From NCBI GenBank assembly GCA_934486825.1, contig CAKSQF010000007.1:1-64000 (forward strand): 64,000 nucleotides of DNA, given 5' to 3'. This DNA is from an uncultured Eubacteriales bacterium. GTDB lineage: Bacteria; Bacillota; Clostridia; Oscillospirales; CAG-272. The notes under the pieces were generated by a model. It did not search any database. It was not told the DNA's origin and saw only the letters and a program-made list of their open reading frames with translations. Both the position numbers and the translations under genes were made by a program. Positions 47,716-56,055 of this stretch are shown piece after piece (the first letter of the stretch is position 1; every line of letters begins with the position of its first letter).

Positions 47716-50700
47716 ATGAACAAAAAAATCACGGACGCTTCCGACAGACAGTCGGGCGTCAAAAACTTTTTTTCATCAGCAAGGCTGAAAATTTCGGATC
47801 TGCTCGGCAAATACGATTACGTATGCTGTTCGTTCATCATCCCGATACTTATTTTCCTGCTCATGTACCTCTGTTTCTGGATCGCCTGCACGATATCGGG
47901 ACGATTCTCATTCGGAAACGGGTCGGTGCTTGTACTCGACCTGAACGGTCAGTATATATACTTCTTTGAAGCGCTTCATCACATTCTGCGCGGCGATGCC
48001 TCCTTCTTCTATTCGTGGGCGCGCTCGCTCGGCGGGGAATTCATCGGAATATACGCCTATTATCTTGCCTCACCCCTGTCATACATCGTCGGGCTGTTCC
48101 CTTCGGATCACATTACGGAGGCTCTTCTTACAATAATCCTTCTGAAATGCGGAATCAGCGGCGGAACCATGGCGTTCTACCTCAAAAAGAACCGTCCGTC
48201 CTTCAACAATATCGGCGTTGTCGTAATGTCTGCGATGTACGCGCTCTCATCATATGTGATAGCTTATGCGCACAACACGATGTGGATGGACGCGCTCATG
48301 CTTCTCCCGCTTGTCATATACGGGACAGAGCAGCTTATCAAGAAGGGCAATTTCAAGCTCTACATCGTCTGTCTGACCCTTACGCTCGTATCGACATTTT
48401 ACATCGGATACATGGTATGTCTGTTCCTCGTATTCTACTTTTTCTATTATTATTTCTCCTGCAACGTAAAGCCCGGTGACAACAATTTCTACGGTGAAAA
48501 CCGACATTTCATCAAATCGCTCGGTCGCATGGCTGTCGCTTCCGCGGTTGCGATCTTCTGTGCGTGTCTCATAATTCTCCCGACCTATTATTCGCTGACC
48601 TTCGGCAAGACCGGATTTTCCGATCCCGAATGGAAGCTCACATCGCAGTTCGATCTGCTCCGCTTCTTCTACAAGATGCTTCCCGGTGCATACGACACTG
48701 TACGTCCGGACGGATTCCCGCTTGTCTACTGCGGAACCGCGGCGCTTATCCTGCTGCCTGTATTCTTTGTGAGCAAAAAGGTCGCGCCCCGCGAAAAGAT
48801 CGGTGCCGCGATCATGCTGACCCTTATGGTCTTTTTCATGGGGAACTCGATCACCGACCTTATCTTCCACGGTTTCCAGCGTCCCAACTGGCTCAATTAC
48901 CGTTACAGTTTTATTTTCATCTTTCTCGTTGTTGTCTTCTGCGCACGTGCGCTTGAGGACATCGGGAACATAAGTCTGCCCTGCATAATCGGTGCGGGCG
49001 CGGGTGTTCTCATACTGATTTTCATGGCTCAGACACAGCACTACACAATCGGCGGTACGTTGACCGACGATCAGGTGGCGTTTGAGAATCTGAAGGAATT
49101 CATCTGCATATGGACATCGGTCGTCTGCGTGATTGCAAATGTTGCCGCACTCGGCATCGTTGCTCTGAAAAAGGTCGCGCGCAGAGCCGCCTACATCGGG
49201 CTTGCGTCGGTCTGCTGTCTTGAGCTTTTTGCCGCCGGCGTCATGACGATAGTATACGAGGACAACGATGTTGTATATTCGTCGCGCGACAGCTATGTTG
49301 ATTTCATGAACCGTCTTAGTCCGACGGTAAAATACATTCAGAAGAACGACAAAGGCTTTTACCGCATGGAAAAAACGGTCTTCCGCAATGTCTGCGACAA
49401 CATGGCACTCAACATGAGAGGTCTTTCCAATTCAACCTCTACGCTTAACGCCTCCACAATTGCGTTTCTGAACCGCATGGGCTATTCGGCGGCATCTCAC
49501 TGGACGAAATACGGCGGCGGGACTCCGGTAAACGACAGTCTGCTCGGTCTGAAATACATCATATACGACTCGAACAACACCTCCGAGGCAAGCGATCTTT
49601 ACAGAATGTTTGCACAGGACAACTCGGCAAACATCATTTCCTACATCAACGACTATGCGCTTTCGCTTGCTTACAGCTCAAACGGAGATATAAAGGAATT
49701 CGATATTTCGGACAACACCCTTTATGCATCACCCTTCGAAACGATGAATCAGATAATCACCGCCCTGCTCGGCGAAAATGAAACGGTAGAGCTGTTCAAG
49801 CCGATTCCCTACACTCTTGAGCTTGTCGGTGTAAACTGCAACTACCGCGGAACGGTATACGAGACGGTCACCGATTCGAAAGGCAAGCCGAAGCTCGACG
49901 AAAACGGCGAAGAGATAAAGGTATCGATTCCCTACTGTTTCTATGCTCCCGCAACAAGTCACGGAACGATGAATTACAGACTGGAGTTTCCAGAAGACTA
50001 CATTGACGGTTCCGACGTTTACTTCTTCTTCTGCTCAAATTATCCGAGAGAAGTCTCATGGGAGCATGTCAACATGAGCAGCACCGAAAAGAGCGGAACC
50101 TTCTTCGGCTACGAAACCGACTGCATACAGTCGCTCGGCAAGCTCACCGCAAGCGAAGATCAGCTTCTTCGCGTATCGATCACGAACGACTCGGACATCT
50201 TCTATGTCATGCAGGAGCCCGAGATATTCTATTATCTCGACAGAGAGCTTTTCACCGATGTCATGAAGAGGCTGGCAGAGGGCAATCTCATTATTGACGA
50301 AAAATTCAGCGAATCCGACATCTCTGGAAAGGTAACGGTCCCCGAAGGCAACAGCTCAATGTTCACCACGATACCGTATGACGAGGGCTGGAACGTATAT
50401 GTTGACGGCAAAAAGGTCGATATCTACGAAAATCTCAACGCACTCATAGGCTTTGACATCACACCGGGCGAACATACCGTAAGGTTCGTGTACAGATCGA
50501 AATACATGGTATACGGTTTCACGCTGACCTTGATCGGTGCACTGATATTCGTTCTGCTCTGTCTGCTTGACAGGCGGTTCAGAGTCCCGAAGCTTGCAGC
50601 AAGGAGAGAAGCCTTCGAAAAGGTCCTCGCGGAGCGCAAGGCTGCCGATGAGGCAAGAGCAATCGCCGAGCGCAACGAGCTTATTGCGCGTACCGACGGG

Positions 50701-50730
50701 TCGGACGACGATTCGTCGGAAGACTCATAA
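47716..50730 (+). CDS. YfhO-family multi-pass membrane protein
   Basis: 1004 residues. The N-terminal ~500 residues hold about twelve membrane helices (LLMYLCFWIACTISGRFSFG, LDLNGQYIYFFEALHHILRG, then NTMWMDALMLLPLVIYGTEQ), followed by a large extracellular part and a final helix (YMVYGFTLTLIGALIFVLLC). The DLNGQY and short acidic loop correspond to the GT-C-like catalytic loop of YfhO. In Bacillus YfhO glycosylates lipoteichoic acid. The C-terminal cytosolic tail is charged (AAREAFEKVLAERKAADEAR-like). It is alone after DUF951 and ends with a terminator. Confidence 0.9.
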   Translation: MNKKITDASDRQSGVKNFFSSARLKISDLLGKYDYVCCSFIIPILIFLLMYLCFWIACTISGRFSFGNGSVLVLDLNGQYIYFFEALHHILRGDASFFYSWARSLGGEFIGIYAYYLASPLSYIVGLFPSDHITEALLTIILLKCGISGGTMAFYLKKNRPSFNNIGVVVMSAMYALSSYVIAYAHNTMWMDALMLLPLVIYGTEQLIKKGNFKLYIVCLTLTLVSTFYIGYMVCLFLVFYFFYYYFSCNVKPGDNNFYGENRHFIKSLGRMAVASAVAIFCACLIILPTYYSLTFGKTGFSDPEWKLTSQFDLLRFFYKMLPGAYDTVRPDGFPLVYCGTAALILLPVFFVSKKVAPREKIGAAIMLTLMVFFMGNSITDLIFHGFQRPNWLNYRYSFIFIFLVVVFCARALEDIGNISLPCIIGAGAGVLILIFMAQTQHYTIGGTLTDDQVAFENLKEFICIWTSVVCVIANVAALGIVALKKVARRAAYIGLASVCCLELFAAGVMTIVYEDNDVVYSSRDSYVDFMNRLSPTVKYIQKNDKGFYRMEKTVFRNVCDNMALNMRGLSNSTSTLNASTIAFLNRMGYSAASHWTKYGGGTPVNDSLLGLKYIIYDSNNTSEASDLYRMFAQDNSANIISYINDYALSLAYSSNGDIKEFDISDNTLYASPFETMNQIITALLGENETVELFKPIPYTLELVGVNCNYRGTVYETVTDSKGKPKLDENGEEIKVSIPYCFYAPATSHGTMNYRLEFPEDYIDGSDVYFFFCSNYPREVSWEHVNMSSTEKSGTFFGYETDCIQSLGKLTASEDQLLRVSITNDSDIFYVMQEPEIFYYLDRELFTDVMKRLAEGNLIIDEKFSESDISGKVTVPEGNSSMFTTIPYDEGWNVYVDGKKVDIYENLNALIGFDITPGEHTVRFVYRSKYMVYGFTLTLIGALIFVLLCLLDRRFRVPKLAARREAFEKVLAERKAADEARAIAERNELIARTDGSDDDSSEDS

Positions 50731-50741
50731 ACAAACCGAAA

Positions 50742-50789
50742 AGGCACACTGCCGTCGGATAGCAATATCGGCGGCGGTGTGTCTTTTTT
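50742..50789 (+). terminator. Terminator after the YfhO gene
   Basis: Stem CACACTGCCG / CGGCGGTGTG with a central CGG/TCG pairing, followed by TCTTTTTT. Confidence 0.85.
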
Positions 50790-50804
50790 ACATCCGGTTA
50801 TGAC

Positions 50805-50833
50805 TTGACAAATCCTTTTCGCTATTATATAAT
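50805..50833 (+). promoter_or_regulatory. SigA promoter of the two-component genes
   Basis: -35 TTGACA (50805-50810), 17-nt spacer, -10 TATAAT (50828-50833). It is perfect and lies about 30 nt before the response regulator start, so basal expression should be constitutive. Confidence 0.9.
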
Positions 50834-50863
50834 TACACAAAAGAGAGAAAGGAGCCTCGGAAC

Positions 50864-51532
50864 ATGGACAAAATTCTCATTGTCGAAGACGATATCGGTA
50901 TAATCTCCGGGCTTTGCAGACTGCTTGATTCCGAAGGCTTTTACGCCTGTCCGACGAGCGGTCGGACAGAGGCGCTTGCCGCTCTTGACAAAGAAAAATT
51001 CGATCTTGTTCTGCTTGACATATCGCTTTCGGACGGAAACGGCTATTCGCTCTGTTCGACAGTCAAGGGGCGGAGCGATATCCCGGTAATCTTTCTGACC
51101 GCGTCCGGAGACGAGGGCAGCATAGTCGCCGGCTTTGACATCGGTGCGGACGATTACATACAAAAGCCGTTCAAACCGCGCGAGCTGATATCAAGAATTA
51201 AAAATGTACTCAGAAGATACAACGGCAACAGAAACACCCTGACAGTCGGCAACATAACAATCGACGCCGACCGCGGAACGGTCGAAAAAAACGGCAGTGA
51301 GCTTATCATGTCCGCGCTCGAATACCGTATCCTGCTCTACCTTTTTTCAAACAGGGGAAAAATCCTCACCCGCGAGCGGTTACTTGAGGAAATATGGGAC
51401 ATTGCCGGAGATTTTGTCAACGACAACACACTCACGGTATACATAAAGCGCATACGGGAGAAAATAGGCGATGATCCCACCTCCCCATGCGTAATAAAAA
51501 CGGTACGCGGTATCGGATACAGGGTCGATTGA
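50864..51532 (+). CDS. OmpR-family response regulator (BceR-like)
   Basis: 222 residues. Receiver domain: acidic pair in ILIVEDD, phospho-acceptor Asp52 in LVLLDIS, and Lys101 in IQKPFKPREL. A winged-helix effector domain follows (~130-222; ITIDADRGTVEKNGSELIMS, ILTRERLLEEIWDIAGDFVN, DPTSPCVIKTVRGIGYRVD). It is encoded with a compact histidine kinase and an ABC transporter of the peptide-antibiotic detoxification type, so it probably switches on the transporter in response to envelope-active peptides. A GGAG site precedes the ATG. Confidence 0.92.
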   Translation: MDKILIVEDDIGIISGLCRLLDSEGFYACPTSGRTEALAALDKEKFDLVLLDISLSDGNGYSLCSTVKGRSDIPVIFLTASGDEGSIVAGFDIGADDYIQKPFKPRELISRIKNVLRRYNGNRNTLTVGNITIDADRGTVEKNGSELIMSALEYRILLYLFSNRGKILTRERLLEEIWDIAGDFVNDNTLTVYIKRIREKIGDDPTSPCVIKTVRGIGYRVD

Positions 51533-51533
51533 C

Positions 51534-52535
51534 ATGAGACTGCTAAAAAACCGTGAGGTGCGGTTCACCTTATACATTCTTTGCGCAGCAGCCGTGTTTT
51601 TTACGGTGCTTGCCTTTTTCGGCGGAGCCGTTCCGGGCACGATCATGCTTGCCGCCTCGGTGTTTTTTATCTCGGTATATCTCATTTCGGTAAAGAAGCG
51701 TTACGATGCGATCGCAAAGCTGAGCGCATCGATCGACCTCGTTCTGCACGGCGATGACAATGTTCTCATAACGGAAAGCCGTGAGGGTGAGCTTTCACTG
51801 CTCGAAAGCGAAATATCCAAAGTGCTGCTCAGACTGCGCGAAAATTCGGAGAGACTGAAAAATGACAAGCTCCGCCTTTCGGACGCGATAGCCGACATTT
51901 CCCACCAACTCCGCACGCCGCTCACCTCGATAAATCTGACCTTGTCGCGGCTCATCGGCGGGAATGTCACGCAGGAGGAACGAATAAAGCTGTTATACGA
52001 GCTGAAATCCCGTCTTTCCCGTATAGAGTGGCTTGTGGAAGCACTGCTGAAAATATCGAAGATAGATGCCGGTACCGCCGTGTTCCGCAGTGAACCGGTT
52101 TCGGTTGCGGACATTGTCGCCCGCGCCTCCGAGCCGTTTGCAATCGCACTTGAGCTTAAAGATCAACGGCTTATCACCGATATCGGCAATCAGTCGTTTA
52201 TCGGTGACACGGCATGGAGCACGGAAGCGATAAGCAACATTATCAAGAACTGTATGGAGCACACCCCGGAAGGGGGGTACATAAAAATATCCGCCGAAGA
52301 AACACCGCTCTATACCGAGATCGTTATCGGCGACAGCGGCGAAGGGATCGACAAAGCAGACCTTCCGCATCTGTTCGAACGCTTTTACAGAGGAAAAAAC
52401 TCCGCAGAGACAAGCGTCGGCATAGGACTTGCCCTCACGCGGGCGATAATTGCCGAACAGCAGGGCAGTATAAAAGCCGAAAACTCGGCATCCGGCGCTC
52501 TTTTTACGATCCGTTTTTACAAGCGAATAATCTGA
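51534..52535 (+). CDS. Membrane histidine kinase (compact, BceS-like)
   Basis: 333 residues. Two membrane helices (~10-30 and ~36-55) enclose a loop of only about five residues, so there is no extracellular sensor domain; such intramembrane-sensing kinases take their signal from a partner ABC transporter. The HisKA box is ADISHQLRTPLTS with His124; ATP-binding boxes are NIIKNCMEHT (N), GDSGEGI (G1) and GIGLAL (G2). It starts 1 nt after the response regulator stop codon. Confidence 0.92.
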   Translation: MRLLKNREVRFTLYILCAAAVFFTVLAFFGGAVPGTIMLAASVFFISVYLISVKKRYDAIAKLSASIDLVLHGDDNVLITESREGELSLLESEISKVLLRLRENSERLKNDKLRLSDAIADISHQLRTPLTSINLTLSRLIGGNVTQEERIKLLYELKSRLSRIEWLVEALLKISKIDAGTAVFRSEPVSVADIVARASEPFAIALELKDQRLITDIGNQSFIGDTAWSTEAISNIIKNCMEHTPEGGYIKISAEETPLYTEIVIGDSGEGIDKADLPHLFERFYRGKNSAETSVGIGLALTRAIIAEQQGSIKAENSASGALFTIRFYKRII

Positions 52536-52538
52536 AAA

Positions 52539-52586
52539 TGACAGTCCGGTGACAGTAATTACAAAAATACAGTCACCGAACTGTCA
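52539..52586. promoter_or_regulatory. Long inverted repeat, probable response-regulator operator
   Basis: The left arm TGACAGTCCGGTGACAGTA (52539-52557) and the right arm TACAGTCACCGAACTGTCA (52568-52586) are inverted copies with two mismatches around a ten-base centre. It lies right upstream of the ABC operon promoter. The same sequence could fold into an RNA hairpin followed by ACTTTTGT, so partial termination of the kinase transcript is also possible. Confidence 0.75.
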
Positions 52587-52603
52587 CTTTTGTCGGTTAT
52601 AAT
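52575..52603 (+). promoter_or_regulatory. Probable activated promoter of the ABC genes
   Basis: A perfect -10 TATAAT at 52598-52603; the hexamer at the standard -35 position (52575-52580) is ACCGAA, a poor match lying inside the inverted repeat. This is the pattern of a promoter that needs an activator bound at or above -35. Confidence 0.65.
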
Positions 52604-52630
52604 TGAAGCGATAAAGAAAGGAGCATCAGC

Positions 52631-53323
52631 ATGGAAATACTTAGGGCAGAGCATCTGACAAAAATATACGGCAAGGGAGAAAATCAGGTTGCCGCAATCA
52701 ACGACATATCTTTTTCTGTCGAAAAAGGCGAATTTCTCGCAATAATCGGTCCTTCCGGATCGGGAAAATCCACACTTCTGCACATCCTCGGCGGAGTTGA
52801 TCGTCCGACGAGCGGGAAAATATACATGAACGGTCAGGACGTATACGCGCAAAGTGAGGATCAGCTTGCGGTATTCAGACGCAGGTATGTCGGACTTATC
52901 TACCAGTTCTACAACCTCATACCCGTACTCAACACGGTCGAAAATATAACGCTCCCGGTTCTTATGGACAACAGAAAGGTCAACAAAGGGCGTCTCAACG
53001 AGCTTATTGCGACCCTCGGACTCGGCGGCAGGCAAAACAATCTTCCGAACCAGCTTTCGGGCGGACAGCAACAGCGCGTATCGATAGGCAGAGCGCTGAT
53101 GAACGCGCCCGCCGTCGTTCTTGCGGACGAGCCTACCGGAAATCTTGACTCGAAAAACAGTCAGGAAATAGTCGAACTTCTGAAAGAGTCGAACAAAAAA
53201 TACGGGCAGACCCTGATTGTCATCACGCATGACGAATCGATTGCACTTCAGGCTGACCGTATCATCTCCATAGACGACGGCAAAATAGTCGGTGACGAGC
53301 GCATCCGGGAGGCGACAAAATGA
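52631..53323 (+). CDS. ABC transporter ATP-binding protein (BceA/LolD-like)
   Basis: 230 residues of the MacB/LolD/BceA class. Walker A is GPSGSGKST (~43-51), the signature is LSGGQQQRVSIGRALM, and Walker B is VVLADEPTGNLD. MEILRAEHLTKIYGKGENQV at the start is typical. It powers the following FtsX-type permease. The stop overlaps the permease ATG by 4 nt, showing a two-gene transport unit. Confidence 0.95.
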   Translation: MEILRAEHLTKIYGKGENQVAAINDISFSVEKGEFLAIIGPSGSGKSTLLHILGGVDRPTSGKIYMNGQDVYAQSEDQLAVFRRRYVGLIYQFYNLIPVLNTVENITLPVLMDNRKVNKGRLNELIATLGLGGRQNNLPNQLSGGQQQRVSIGRALMNAPAVVLADEPTGNLDSKNSQEIVELLKESNKKYGQTLIVITHDESIALQADRIISIDDGKIVGDERIREATK

Positions 53324-56010
53324 ATGTTTTCTGCAAATACACCCTGAAGTCGCTCAGAAAGAACAAGACGCGCACTCTTGTTACGATAATCGGCATTATT
53401 CTTTCGATGTCGATGATAACCGCCGTTATCGAAGCGGCTTACAGCGGATTGACCTATCTGCGCAGGGCGGAGGTGGAGCGCAACGGCGCTTTCCACGGAT
53501 TTTACCATGATCTCTCGGACAAGGAGCTGTCGGCTCTCAGCGGGAGGCAGGAGGTAAAAGAGTATGCGAGCTGGCAGGACGTCGGCTGGGCAAAGATCGG
53601 CAGTAAAAACGAATACAAGCCCTATCTGCTTATCGAATCGATAAGCGACGGATTTGAAAAGCTGGTCAGTGTCAAACTGACCGAAGGTCGGCTTCCCGAA
53701 AACGAAAACGAGATCGCCCTTCCGAATCATCTTGAATCAAACGGCGGGGTCAGCTTCAAGCTCGGAGACAGTCTGTCGCTTGACGTCGGCAGACGTACCT
53801 CCGAGGGATACGACCTTTCTCCGTCAAATCCGATTAATCCGGACGCAAGCGAAGAAATTTCGGACACAAACAAAAAGACATACACGGTCGTCGGCAAATA
53901 CGACAGATTCAATTATCTTATCGAACAGATATCGTCGCCCGCGTATACCGCACTGACAAAGGAAGGCGGAAACGGCAACTACCGTTTCTTCTTCACGGTG
54001 GACAATCCGACAAAGGTATACGATTTTACCGACAGCATCGACAGGGATTGTGTCGTTCACCGTGATCTTATCAGGCTGTACGGGTTGTTCAGGGACGGCG
54101 CTATCATGAGGATGCTTTACTCCTTCATGGCAATCCTTATTTTTCTGATCGTATCCGGCTCGGTATCGCTGATATACAATTCGTTTTCCATATCGGTAAG
54201 CGAAAGGACAAAGCAGTTCGGGATACTCAAATCGATCGGAGCAACCGGACATCAGCTCGGCGGTGCCGTTTTATTCGAAGCCCTTGTACTCTGTGCGATT
54301 GCAATTCCGCTCGGAGCACTCGCCGGATGCCTGGGAATAGGTGTAACCTTCTTCTGTCTGCGTGACTCATTCACCTTTATTACGGGCGTGTACAGCAGTG
54401 AAGTAATGCGGCTTGTCATCAGTCCGACGGGACTGATTGCCTCTTCCCTGCTATGTCTCATAACCGTTCTGATCTCGGCATGGATTCCCGCACGCCGTGC
54501 GATATCGGTATCTCCCATCAGCGCCATACGTCAGGGCTCGGATGTCAGAATCAAAGGCAAAGAGGTAAAAACATCATTTCTCACAAGAAAGCTTTTCGGA
54601 TTTGAGGGAATGATGGCTGTCAAGAACTTCAAACGCAACCGCAAGGGATACCGTGCGACGATTCTTTCACTCTTTCTCAGCGTTACGCTGTTCATCTCGG
54701 CAAGCTCGTTCTGTTCCTATCTCGGCACGACCGTAAACGGCGTCAATTCGTCGGACGCAAATTACGACATATCATATTACACGACAGGAGAGAACGGAAC
54801 CCGTCCCGATCCGCGTACAATCCTTGAAAAGCTGTCGGCGGCAGACGGAGTTGAAGAGTCGGCATTTTCGGAAAGTGCCGGAATCGATATCGCATATGAC
54901 TCGTCCCTCCTTGATGACTCATTTGTCTCATTCTTCGGGAAAGATCAAAAAAGCCGCAACACAACGATCGCGTTCATCGATGACGCAAGCTTCCGCAGGC
55001 TCTGCGAAGAAAACGGACTTGATGCGAAGGCACTGCTCTCGGGCGACGGTCTCGGCTCTGCGCTTATGTACAACAGCTTTATCACAATGCGCGCCGTAAA
55101 TGCCGATTACGCCAAGCGGTACAGCCTGAAGGTTCTGCGCGACTCGGTATTCCCGTGCGTGGCTGAAAGCACGTTTATCGCAGACAATATCGACGGATAC
55201 GTCTTTTACGCGTTCACCGAAGATGACGGAAACGAATACGCGGTCTATTATCCGAAAAATTATCTTGACGAAAGAGTTGCGGCGGGCTATGAGCCGGAAG
55301 CGGAATACGCCATGAAGCTGACAAGAGCCGAAGCGACAAAAACCGTAAAGCTGAGGCTTGCCGCCGGGATCTCAAAGCTTCCCTTTTTCTTACCGTCAAA
55401 CGATCCCGTGATAATATATCCCTATTCGGCTATCGACACGGTTGAAATCGGTTTGAATTCCCACCAGACCGTTTTTTACTTCAAGGCAGGCGATCACCGC
55501 AGGACGTTAGACAGCATAAAAAACATACTTGTCGAAAACAACCTTTCACAGTCGAGGCTTAACGATGTTGCCGAGAGCAAGGAGGCATCCCGCATGCTGC
55601 TCAAGGTAATAAAGGTGTTCTCATACGGCTTCATAGTACTGATCTCGCTGATTGCGGCATCAAATGTTTTCAACACGATATCGACAAACATACTGCTTCG
55701 GCGGCGCGAATTTGCGATGCTTAAATCAATAGGAATCACCGGGCGCAGTCTTTCAAGGATGATGAATTACGAATGTATCATTTACGGGCTCAAGGGGCTT
55801 CTGCTCGGACTTCCGACATCGTTTGTAATAACCTTTCTGATCTGGAAATCCACAGACAGTGCCTACGTGATGCCCTTCTACATCCCGTGGATGACGGTCG
55901 CCATAGCAATCGGAAGCGTTTTCATAGTCGTCTTTGCCTCCATGCTCTACGCGATGCGGCTTATCGCAAAGGACAATCCGATCGACACTCTGAAAAACGA
56001 AAACCTGTAA
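53320..56010 (+). CDS. Large FtsX-family ABC permease (BceB-like)
   Basis: 896 residues. An N-terminal helix (NKTRTLVTIIGIILSMSMIT, residues ~16-37), a soluble domain of about 230 residues, three helices (from about residue 262 to 395), a second helix near 445 (ATILSLFLSVTLFISASSFC), a second large extracellular domain, and three terminal helices (VLISLIAASNVFNTISTNIL ... VAIAIGSVFIVVFASMLYAM). The duplicated FtsX arrangement of an ~800-900-residue permease suits export or removal of peptide antibiotics. It closes the RR-HK-ABC locus. Confidence 0.9.
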   Translation: MNVFCKYTLKSLRKNKTRTLVTIIGIILSMSMITAVIEAAYSGLTYLRRAEVERNGAFHGFYHDLSDKELSALSGRQEVKEYASWQDVGWAKIGSKNEYKPYLLIESISDGFEKLVSVKLTEGRLPENENEIALPNHLESNGGVSFKLGDSLSLDVGRRTSEGYDLSPSNPINPDASEEISDTNKKTYTVVGKYDRFNYLIEQISSPAYTALTKEGGNGNYRFFFTVDNPTKVYDFTDSIDRDCVVHRDLIRLYGLFRDGAIMRMLYSFMAILIFLIVSGSVSLIYNSFSISVSERTKQFGILKSIGATGHQLGGAVLFEALVLCAIAIPLGALAGCLGIGVTFFCLRDSFTFITGVYSSEVMRLVISPTGLIASSLLCLITVLISAWIPARRAISVSPISAIRQGSDVRIKGKEVKTSFLTRKLFGFEGMMAVKNFKRNRKGYRATILSLFLSVTLFISASSFCSYLGTTVNGVNSSDANYDISYYTTGENGTRPDPRTILEKLSAADGVEESAFSESAGIDIAYDSSLLDDSFVSFFGKDQKSRNTTIAFIDDASFRRLCEENGLDAKALLSGDGLGSALMYNSFITMRAVNADYAKRYSLKVLRDSVFPCVAESTFIADNIDGYVFYAFTEDDGNEYAVYYPKNYLDERVAAGYEPEAEYAMKLTRAEATKTVKLRLAAGISKLPFFLPSNDPVIIYPYSAIDTVEIGLNSHQTVFYFKAGDHRRTLDSIKNILVENNLSQSRLNDVAESKEASRMLLKVIKVFSYGFIVLISLIAASNVFNTISTNILLRRREFAMLKSIGITGRSLSRMMNYECIIYGLKGLLLGLPTSFVITFLIWKSTDSAYVMPFYIPWMTVAIAIGSVFIVVFASMLYAMRLIAKDNPIDTLKNENL

Positions 56011-56017
56011 AAAACAA

Positions 56018-56053
56018 ATATCCGGCATGAGATTTTTATCTCATGCCGGATAT
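56018..56053. terminator. Convergent terminator-like hairpin
   Basis: A perfect 16-bp stem ATATCCGGCATGAGAT / ATCTCATGCCGGATAT with a four-base loop between converging genes. T runs are weak on both sides, but its position and stability suggest a shared terminator. Confidence 0.65.
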
Positions 56054-56055
56054 AT

